64,000 bases of DNA from Anaeramoeba ignava (taxonomy: Eukaryota; Metamonada; Anaeramoebidae), in assembly GCA_028826165.1 (NCBI GenBank), contig JAPDFW010000060.1, positions 493,501-557,500 on the forward strand, written 5' to 3'. Positions 36,561-45,800 of this stretch are shown in pieces; position 1 is the first letter of the stretch; each line of letters begins with the position of its first letter. The position numbers and the translations under genes were made by a program. The notes below the pieces were generated by a model that had not been told where the DNA came from, did not search any database, and saw nothing but the letters and a program-made list of their open reading frames with translations.

Positions 36561-38711
36561 ATGAGTATAACTCAATCAAAAAAACAAATTGACAAAACAA
36601 ATGAAACTGAAAAAGTAAAACACACTGAAAAAACAAATGAAACAGAACAAACTCTCCAAACTTTACAAAAGAGCAAAAATAAAAGAATAGATGGTTATAT
36701 TCCTGAACAATTTCCAAGAATTGTTGAAAAAGAAGGTCAAAAATTTTATTCTTGGAATTACAAACAAAATGGTGAAACAATTTATCGTTCAAATTTAGCT
36801 AAAGATGGTTTAATTTCAAAATGGAATGAATCAGTTTCAACTTTATATGAAAATCTTGAAGTAACAACAAAATCAGTTCCTGATAATCAACTTTTTGGAA
36901 CAAGAAAATACAACAAAACAACTAAAAAATATGAAGATTATGAATGGAAAACTTATAAAGAATTTAGTGAAGAAAGAACTTATTTTGGAAGTGGATTAAT
37001 TAATTATGGAATTAAAAAAGATGATAGAATTGGAATATTTGCAAAAAACAGATATGAATGGGTTCTTACTGAACATTCTGCTTATGCTTATTCGTTTTTA
37101 TTAGTTCCTTTATATCATACTTTTGGAATTCCAAATATTCTTTATATTATTAATCATTCAGAATGTAAAGTTGTTATTACTGAAATGAAGAATATTTCTA
37201 AATTAAAACAAATTTGTGAAGAATTTAAAACATTAAAATCAATAATTGTTCTTGATGATCCTGAAGAAGATATTGATAAATTTTTAGAAGAAAATGAAGA
37301 TATCAAATTTCTTAATTCACATAACATTAATATTTATAAATTCAATGAAATATTTGAATCAGGAAAACAAAAACAATATCCTCATCAACCAAATAAAGCT
37401 GATGATCTTTGTTCTTTAATTTACACAAGTGGAACAACTTCACAACCCAAAGGAGTACTTATAACTCACAAAAATCTAATTTCAACAATTGCAGGATTTT
37501 ATTATATTGGATATGATTTTTCTGATAATGAATCTTATTATAGCTACCTTCCATTAAGTCATATTTATGAAAGGGTAATACTCAATTCAATGATTGCAGT
37601 AAGTTCACGTGCTGGATTTTCTAGTGGAGATATTACAAAACTTGTTGAAGAGATGCAACTTGTTAAACCAACAATATTTATAGGAGTTCCACGTATCTAT
37701 TCCAAAATTTATGATAAAGTTACACAAGGAATCAAAAAGAAAAGTATTTTCAGTCAATATCTTTTTCAAGTGGCATATGAAGCTAAAAAGAAAGCAATAG
37801 AAAATGGAGAATCATATGTATTATGGGATAAATTAGTATTCAATAAAACAAAACAACTTCTTGGAGGGAAAATTCAGTTCATGCTCTCAGGAAGTGCAGC
37901 ATTACTTCCTTTACATCAAGAATTTTTCAAAATACTTTTCACTCCTCATTTTCCACAAGTATGGGGATTAACAGAAACAGCAGGAGGAGGAACACTTCAA
38001 CATTATGAAGATACTATTTGTAATGGAGTAGTTGGACCACCTATAGCCTGCTGTGAAATCAAACTTGAAAGTGTTCCTGAACTTAATTATAATGTTAATG
38101 ATGAACCTAATCCAAGAGGAGAACTTTTGGTTAGAGGACCAAGTGTTTTTAAAGGATATTATAAAAATCCAGAAGCAACAAATGAAGTTATTATTGATGG
38201 ATGGTTTCATACAGGAGATATTGGAGAAGCACTTCCAAATGGACATCTTAAAGTTATTGATCGTAAAAAGGATATTTTCAAATTATCACAAGGAGAATAT
38301 GTTGCACCTTATGCTCTTGAAGGTCTTTATTCAAATTCTCAATATGTTATGCAAGTTATGGTTTATGGAAATTCACAAGAAGATTATTTAATTGGAATTG
38401 CTGTTCCTGAAAAAGAAATTATTTTAGATTATTTCAAAAATGAAAAACAAGAAAATGAAAATTCAGAAGAATTTTTTCAAAGAATTTGTCAAGAAGAAAA
38501 AATCAAAGAATTAATTTTAAAAGATATGGAAAAAATTGGAAGAGAAACTAATCGATTTGGATTTGAAATTATTAGAAATATTATTATTGAAACTGAACCA
38601 TTTTCTATTGAAAATGAATTTATTACAACAACAATGAAATTAAGAAGAAAAATTATTGAAAATCATTATAAAAAACAATTATTAGATTTATATTTAAATA
38701 AGTCTAATTAA
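36561..38711 (+). CDS. Long-chain acyl-CoA synthetase, copy C, with a different N-terminus
   Basis: A single 716-residue exon. From SKNKRIDGYIPEQF onward it is nearly identical to copies A and B, with all AMP-binding motifs (YTSGTTSQPKGVLITHKNLI, VWGLTETAGGG, GWFHTGDIGE). Its N-terminus is MSITQSKKQIDKTNETEKVK plus a Glu/Thr-rich stretch. Position 2 is Ser, so the myristoylation signal of copies A and B is absent, which predicts a different location. Changes lie around the substrate pocket (ERVILNSMIAVSSRAGF, FIGVPR, HFPQVWG) and in the linker (KKDIFKLSQGEYVAPYALE). It likely has altered acyl specificity, which is an inference. Confidence 0.9.
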   Translation: MSITQSKKQIDKTNETEKVKHTEKTNETEQTLQTLQKSKNKRIDGYIPEQFPRIVEKEGQKFYSWNYKQNGETIYRSNLAKDGLISKWNESVSTLYENLEVTTKSVPDNQLFGTRKYNKTTKKYEDYEWKTYKEFSEERTYFGSGLINYGIKKDDRIGIFAKNRYEWVLTEHSAYAYSFLLVPLYHTFGIPNILYIINHSECKVVITEMKNISKLKQICEEFKTLKSIIVLDDPEEDIDKFLEENEDIKFLNSHNINIYKFNEIFESGKQKQYPHQPNKADDLCSLIYTSGTTSQPKGVLITHKNLISTIAGFYYIGYDFSDNESYYSYLPLSHIYERVILNSMIAVSSRAGFSSGDITKLVEEMQLVKPTIFIGVPRIYSKIYDKVTQGIKKKSIFSQYLFQVAYEAKKKAIENGESYVLWDKLVFNKTKQLLGGKIQFMLSGSAALLPLHQEFFKILFTPHFPQVWGLTETAGGGTLQHYEDTICNGVVGPPIACCEIKLESVPELNYNVNDEPNPRGELLVRGPSVFKGYYKNPEATNEVIIDGWFHTGDIGEALPNGHLKVIDRKKDIFKLSQGEYVAPYALEGLYSNSQYVMQVMVYGNSQEDYLIGIAVPEKEIILDYFKNEKQENENSEEFFQRICQEEKIKELILKDMEKIGRETNRFGFEIIRNIIIETEPFSIENEFITTTMKLRRKIIENHYKKQLLDLYLNKSN

Positions 38712-38925
38712 TTAATCAATTTTAATTCCAATTTTAATTTCAATTTTAATTTCAATCTCAATTCCAATTCCAATTTTAATTCCAATTTTAATTTTAATTT
38801 TAATTTTAATTTTAATTTTAATTTTAATTTTAATTTTAATTTCAATTTTAATTTTAATAAAAAAAAACAAAAAAATTGTTTTGGAAAAATTTATTGTTCA
38901 ATTCTAATGATTCTAAAAATTTGAT
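38712..38925. repeat. 3' flank repeat between convergent genes
   Basis: AATTTTAATTCC/AATTTT array shared with the 3' side of copy B, followed by AT-rich DNA up to the TSR1 stop. Nothing else is seen. Confidence 0.6.
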
Positions 38926-41900
38926 CTATTTTTCTTGTTTTGATTCTATTTTTTGTTTTGTTTTTGTTTTAAAAATTGAAAAATTAAAAATTGAAAATTT
39001 AAATTTTAATTTCAAACCCCATTTTGGAAAAACTCTTTTATAAAGACTCATACAAACTGTATCTTGATTACTTAAAACATCACTAAATAAGCATTTCATT
39101 AAACCATGAGTTCCTAAAAAAATAATTAAAAAATTAAATAAGAATTAAAAAATTTATTAAAAATATTATTTTTAAATAATAAACCTAATGATTCCCTAAT
39201 ATGCCCAGATCTTCCATATTTTGTCCAAAGTTCAACTGGTTTAAAATAAAGAATGTCTTCAGGATTAAAAAACATATAACGAACAACCACACTTTTTTTA
39301 TGAATTTTAAAAGGATTTCCTGTTAAAATATATCTTTTTATAATTAACCGATCAGGATCTGAATCAAAAAAGATACCATTTGCAACAAAAATACCAAAAT
39401 TTTCATCTGAAAAAAAGAGTTTTTGATCATCATCATTATCAATATCATTATCAATATCATTATTATCAATATCATTTTGATTTTCATTTTGATTTTCATT
39501 TTGATTTTCATTTTGATTTTCTTCTTTCATTTTTTCATCATCTTCTTTTTCATCATCATTTTTGGATTTTAAAAACAATAAAACTGGTGGTGAACCATAT
39601 GTTGGTTGTGCATAGACACTTGCAATAATAGCTCTTTCTGACTGAAGAAATCTTTCATATTTATATTTATCTCCAATTTTACTATCTTGAGAAAATATTG
39701 GTTTTGCGACAAAATTACGAAATCCACATCGAAATAAAAGTTCTGTTTTGGATTCAATTGGTTTTGAATATGCTTGATGTTTTTGAATTGAAAAATGAAT
39801 AACACTGATTTTGTTTTCATATTTAAACAACCCACAAATTATTAGTGGTGAAATTTTTGATAATGATTTATATGAATTAGATCCAAAATTTTTAATGTGA
39901 ATTCTGATATAATTTCCAGATGAAACTGTTTGAGATTCTGAATTGTGTTGTTCAATTATAAGCTTTTGGGTTTTTGAAAAATTCTCAAATGAGAAAATGC
40001 GTGAATAATCAGTTGGCAAATTTTCTTTTGGATTCCAAGGTGAATTTGTAAAGGATTTTAAACCACGAAACCTAAAAAATAAATATAAATGAATTGAAAA
40101 AAATGAATTGAAAAAAATGAATTGAAAAAAATAATATTGAAATACTTTTGGAAACGTATTCTTGCTGGTTGTGTAAGTGGAGTATCAATTTCATCAGGAA
40201 ATTCCATGTCTTCTTTAGCTCTTTCTTCCAAAAGAACTGGTTTTTTGGTATTTTGTTCAAATTCAAAGTTTTCATTAATATCAAATGATTCCAAAAGAGA
40301 TTCAAACTCCTCATCTTTGATGTCATTTGATTGGGAATCAAGGAAATCTTGGTTTTCTTTATCAACAGAAGAAGGAACAAATTGCACCGAAAGTTGTTTG
40401 AATTGATTTGAAATATTATCTGTTAAATCAACAATTGGTGCTTCTGCTGATTTGATTTCTTCTTCTGTTGGCCAAGTCTGTTCATTCATCATAAAATCTT
40501 GTTCTTTTTCCGATTCAAGTGATTCTTGAAGTGAAGGGTCTGGAAATAATGTGGATTGAATATCCTCTTGGTTTTGTTTTTCTTGTTGTTTTTCATGGTT
40601 TTTTTGTTTGGATAATAAAGGATCGTTAAAAATCTCAATTTTTTCCATTTGATAATCACCAAAATCAGGAACATGAATTAGTCCATTAACATCCAATGAT
40701 TTTCCTCTCAAATAACCAGAAACTAAAAGTGTTCCAAATTCGTTTGATGAATAATTTTGGAAATCAATATTATCCACAAGCAAATAGGGTCTAATTTCCT
40801 TCCAATTCAAAGACTTAATTTTCATGCTTGAAATTCGCCTTAAAAATGCATCAATTCCACTTTTATTTTGAATCCAATCAATTAAATCCTTAGGATTGTA
40901 TTTTTGATGTTCATCCAGAGAAGAATTTGCAATAAATTGTTCCAACTCAAAATGCTCAATATTTGAGACTTTTACTTCTTGCGCAAAATGCGATTGAATG
41001 TGTTTGATTTGGAAATTTTTTGTTGTTTGTTGATCTTTAGAAGGAAATTTTGAAATGTTTTGAACCACACTGACAAAAGAAGGAAGGCCTTGTGCATGTA
41101 AAGCGCTTATTGAATGATTTCCGAAATTGTCAATTGCTTCACCTCCATCGCAAACAAACACGATTATATCTGATGTTTTTCCTACTTCTAGTATTGATGA
41201 AAGTGTTCTTTTTGCTTCAATGATTGTGAAATTTTGTTTGTATTTGCCTGAATATACTGTCACTGGTGATTCTAAGGTGTTAGTTGTTTCATTGCAATAA
41301 ATTTGTATTAATTCAGATAGTATTTTTGTATTAGCCATATTATCTAATGGGATTAATCCCTTTTATTTGTGAATTAAAAAAAATTATTTATAAAATTATT
41401 TATAAAATTATTTATAAAATTATTTATAAAATTATTTATAAAATTATTTATAAAATTATTTATAAAATTATTTATATAAAATTATTTATAAAATTATTTA
41501 TAAAATTATTTATAAAATTATTTATAAAATTATTTATAAAATTATTTATAAAATTATTTATAAAATTATTTATAAAATTATTTATAAAATTATTTATAAA
41601 ATTATTTATAAAATTATTTATAAAATTATTTATAAAATTATTTATAAAATTAAATATAAAATTATTTATTAAATTATTTATTAAATTATTTATAAAATTA
41701 AATATAAAATTAAATATAAAATTAATTATAAAATTATTTATAAAATTAAATATAAAATTAATTATAAAATTATTTATAAAATTATTTATAAAATTATTTA
41801 TAAAATTATTTATAAAATTAAATATAAAATTATTTATTAAATTACAAGAATTTTTGGAGGTGAACCTAAAACTCCTAATTTCCTTTTTTCTTGTATTGTT

Positions 41901-42106
41901 TTTTCTCTTTGATTTTTTCTTATTTGGTGACGTGCATTTTTTCGAGATTCTTTTGTTTCCTTTATTCTTGTTTGATTTGATTGCGTTATAATATCTTTAT
42001 TCTTTCTTCCTTTATTTTTCTTTTTTATTTCACCTTTTGTTCTAAATCTTGCTTTATTCTTTTTATTAACTTGTTTTAGTTTATTTTTATGGATAACTTT
42101 ACTCAT
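38926..42106 (-). CDS. TSR1: TSR1 ribosome biogenesis protein (BMS1/TSR1 family)
   Basis: There are four exons: 42106-41846, 41359-40146, 40071-39185 and 39113-38926, phase-consistent, 849 residues. Exon 1 is the basic N-terminus ([36 protein letters not shown]). The intron junction restores [13 protein letters not shown]. Conserved blocks are [40 protein letters not shown] with [13 protein letters not shown], the junction [52 protein letters not shown], and the junction [17 protein letters not shown] followed by [16 protein letters not shown]1 is a GTPase-like factor without GTPase activity that holds late pre-40S particles in maturation. An N/E and D/I/N run (39420-39520) is inserted in domain IV. 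The last 30 residues after PKWG are low complexity and uncertain. Confidence 0.92.
41360..41845 (-). repeat. Tandem-repeat intron of TSR1
   Basis: About 450 bases of TTTATAAAATTA (12 bp) repeats on the plus strand. The plus strand is open and encodes only a KLFIKLFI peptide, which is not a gene. The phase-0 donor and acceptor restore the family sequence. Confidence 0.8.
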
Positions 42107-42203
42107 TATAAAAAATGAAAAAATGAAAAAATGAAAAAATGAAAAAATGAAAAAATAATTTGTTTTTTTTATTTAAGAAAAAGAAAAAGAAATAAGAAAA
42201 CAA

Positions 42204-42662
42204 TTATTTTCTTTTATTATGATTTTTTTTAGGAGATTTTTTATGATTTTTTGAATGTGAATGTGTATTTGAATGTTTATGTGACTTTGACTTTGATTTT
42301 GACTTTGATTTTTGTGGATGTCGATGTTGATTTCCTGTGTCATTGTTACTTGTGTTTTGATTTTGAAATTGATTTGGTTGATTTTGAAATTGATTTGGTT
42401 GATTTTGAAATTGATTTGGTTGATTTTGAAATTGATTTGTTTGATTTTGAAATTGATTTTGTTGATTTGGAAATTGATTGTATTCATTTGGAAATTGATT
42501 TTGTTGATTTGGTTGATTTTTTTGTAATGTCATAAGAACTTGTTGTGCTTCTTGTTGAATTACGCTCTGAAATTGATTATATAAATTTATTCTTGCGTTT
42601 GATTCAGGTTGTTTTGGATAATAATTAAAAGATTGATAAGCTAAACTTTGAAAATGAGACAT
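42204..42662 (-). CDS. Asn/Gln/Pro-rich hypothetical protein with a basic His/Ser/Lys tail
   Basis: A 152-residue frame from ATG 42662. Residues 1-50 look like normal sequence (SLAYQSFNYYPKQPESNARI, then a helix QSVIQQEAQQVLMTLQKNQ). Residues 50-105 are degenerate PNQFQNQ heptads, and the tail is KSKSKS with HSHSKNHKKSPKKNHNKRK. I do not recognise a family. The composition suggests an intrinsically disordered nuclear or RNA-associated protein. It lies upstream of TSR1 on the same strand with a 97-base gap. Confidence 0.55.
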   Translation of the reverse strand: MSHFQSLAYQSFNYYPKQPESNARINLYNQFQSVIQQEAQQVLMTLQKNQPNQQNQFPNEYNQFPNQQNQFQNQTNQFQNQPNQFQNQPNQFQNQPNQFQNQNTSNNDTGNQHRHPQKSKSKSKSKSHKHSNTHSHSKNHKKSPKKNHNKRK

Positions 42663-42894
42663 TAAAAAATTAAAAAAATGAAAAAAAATGAAAAAAAAAT
42701 TAAAAAAAAAAGGAAAAAAAAAAAGGAAAAAAAAAAATAAAAAAGAATTATTTTTTCTCCTTTTTAAATTATTATTTTTTCTCCTTTTGTTTTTTTTTTA
42801 ATTAAATTATTTTTTTTTTCGATTTTTCATTTTTCATTTTTTTAATTATTTTTTTTAAATTTTTTATTTGCCAAACAAATTTATTTATTCATTT
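42663..42894. promoter_or_regulatory. Divergent intergenic region
   Basis: 232 bases between two divergent starts (42662 minus, 42895 plus). It is made of A-rich runs on the left, T-rich runs on the right, and two copies of TTTTTTCTCCTTTT. It must carry both promoters; no known box is recognised. Confidence 0.45.
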
Positions 42895-45800
42895 ATGGAT
42901 CCAACTTCACTTACTTATTATCTTTCACAACTTGGATATGATCGCAGAGAAATAAGAAAAGCTCTTCGAGAAACAAAATCGACAAATGTTGATGAGATTG
43001 TTATGTATATTAACAACTCCAAATACGATGCGCAAAAGAAAAAAGATGATGAAGAACAAGAAAAGCAAAAACAATTAAAACTTGAAGAAGAAAAAAAGCA
43101 AAAAGAACAACTTGAAAAAGAGAACCAAGAAAAAGAACAAAAAGAAAAAGAAAAAAAAGAACAAGAACAAAAAGAAAGAGAATTAAAAGAACAAAAAAAG
43201 AAAGAAGAAATTGCAAAAAAAAAGTTAGAACGTAAAAAGAAAAAGAAAAAACAATCTTATTCTGATTCTGATGATAATAAGGAATGGAATGATTCTAATT
43301 CTTATGAATATTCTGGAAATGATTTAAGTGGTGATTCTGAGCAAGAAAATGAAAATGAAAATGAAAATGAAACTGTAAATCTATTTCGAATAATTTTTAT
43401 TATAAAATTAAAATTCATTTATAAAATTAAAATTAAAATTAAAATTAAAATTAATATTAAAATTAAAATTAAAATTAAAATTAAAATTAAAATTAAAATT
43501 AAAATTAAAATTAATATTAAAATTAGAATTAAAATTAAAATTAAAATTAAAATTAAAATTAAAATTAAAATTAATATTAATATTAATATTAAAATTAAAA
43601 TTAAAATTAAAATTAATATTAAAATTAATATTAAAATTAAAATTAAAATTAAAATTAATATTAAAATTAAAATTTAAATAAAAATTATAATTAATATTAA
43701 AATAATAGCTAAAACCAGAAGATACAGAAACACCAACACCTTATCCAAATGATTTTGAAAATGATGATGATGGATTAGATGTTTTAATAGCCGAAGAAAA
43801 AAAGAAAATTAAAACAAGTGTTTTAACTGAAGATGAATTAATTAGAAAACAAGAAAAATTAATTTCCAAAGTTTCAGAAATAATTGATAGAAATTATGAA
43901 GAAACACGTTTATTATTAAGAAAAAATCAATGGAATGAAGAAAAATTTCTTTCAAAGTAAAAAAATTGAATTAAAAATTAAAAATTAAAAATTGAATTTA
44001 AATTTAAATTTAAATTTAAATTTGAAAAGATATTTTGCTAATCCACAAACTACATGTCAAGAAGCTGGTATTAAATATACAGGAAAATCTACAAAAAAGA
44101 AAATATCTTCATTTATGTGTGGAATTTGTGGAGAAGATTTTGAAGATAATCCTGATGAAATGTTTGCTTTAGATTGTGGACATGCATTTTGCAAAGATTG
44201 TTGGAGAAATTATTTAAATTTAAAGATTAAAGAAGCACAAGTACATTTAATTCAAAAAATAATTTAATTTAAGAAATAATTTAATTTAAGAAATAATTTA
44301 ATTTAAGAAATAATTTAATTCAAAAAATAATTTAATTCAAAAAATAATTTAATTCAAAAAATAATTTAATTCAAGAAATAATTTAATTTAAATTAATTTA
44401 AAATAATTTAATTTAAGAAATAATTTAATTTGAAATAATTTAAAATAATTTAATTTGAAATAATTTAAAATAATTTAATTTGAAATAATTTAATTCAAAA
44501 AATAATTTAATTTGAAATAATTTAAAATAATTTAATTTGAAATAATTTAATTCAAAAATTAATTCAAAAAATAAATCAATTTAATTTAATTCTAGGTTGG
44601 AGCAATTCCTTGTCCTGGTTTTAGATGTCAAAATAAAGTTAGTAGTGAAGTTATTCGATCAATTGTTACAGAAGGAACATTTAAACAATATATCCGTTTT
44701 CAAGCACATTCATTTGTAGAAGAAAATCCAGATGTAAAATGGTGTCCAGCACCAGGATGTGGAAGAGCTGTTCATCCATCTCAAGTACAATTTCATATGG
44801 TAAAATGTGATTGTGGACATCGTTATTGGTAATATATATAAAAATATATTTGAAATTTTAAAGAAAAAAAAAAGCAAAAAAAATTTTTTAATAAGAGGAT
44901 TTGCTAATCCAAATATTTATTCTGGTTTTTCATCATAAAAAATCTTAATTTAAATTTTTTTCATTTAGTTTTGAATGCCAAGAAGAACCTCATGGTCCTG
45001 CAACTTGTCAACAAGTAGAGGAATGGAAAAAAAGAATAAATGAAGGTAAAAAAGATACAGAAACAGATTCTTGGATGAATGAAAATACTAAACCATGTCC
45101 AAAATGCAAAGTGTTGATTGAAAAAAATGGAGGTTGCAAGTAAATAATTTCAAAATTAAATCAAAATTAAAAATTAAAAATTAAAAATTAAAAATTAAAT
45201 TAATAGTCATATGACTTGCTACAAATGCCACTATGAATTTTGTTGGATTTGCTTAGATCCTTGGGCGGGTCATACTTCTTATTATACATGCCTTGCAAAA
45301 GGAACAGAAATTCTCATTTATAGAAATAATAAAATAGAAATTGAAAAAGTTGAAAATGTAAAAAATGGAGACTTACTTGTTGGAGATGATGAAACAAAAG
45401 GAACAAAAAATCAAAGATTGGTTTCAGATGTTTTTAGTCATTCTGGAAAATTATATCAAATAACTCAATCAAATGCTGATCCTTATTCTGTGAATGAACA
45501 CCATCTTTTATCACTTAGATTAACAAAAAACCCTCAAATTGTTCTTTTGCACAATGAAATATTCACAGAATTTAGCTGGATGATTGAATATTTTGATCCA
45601 AAAACTCATAATAGAAAGTATGTTTTGAATGATGTTTTTGAGAATGAAATTTGCCAAATGAGTCAGGAAAAAATGCAAAAATATTGGAAAAAGCAAGAAT
45701 ATTTTGATTCAGATGGAAGTTTTTTTGAAAAAGAATCAAAAGAATTGGGAATTAAATTGGATGCTAAAATGCTGAGGAAACTTCAAGAATCTTTTTATAT

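Noticed and set aside
41347-41991. KLFIKLFI plus-strand frame of 214 codons
   Set aside because: It is antisense to the TSR1 intron and exon 1 and consists only of repeat-derived sequence.
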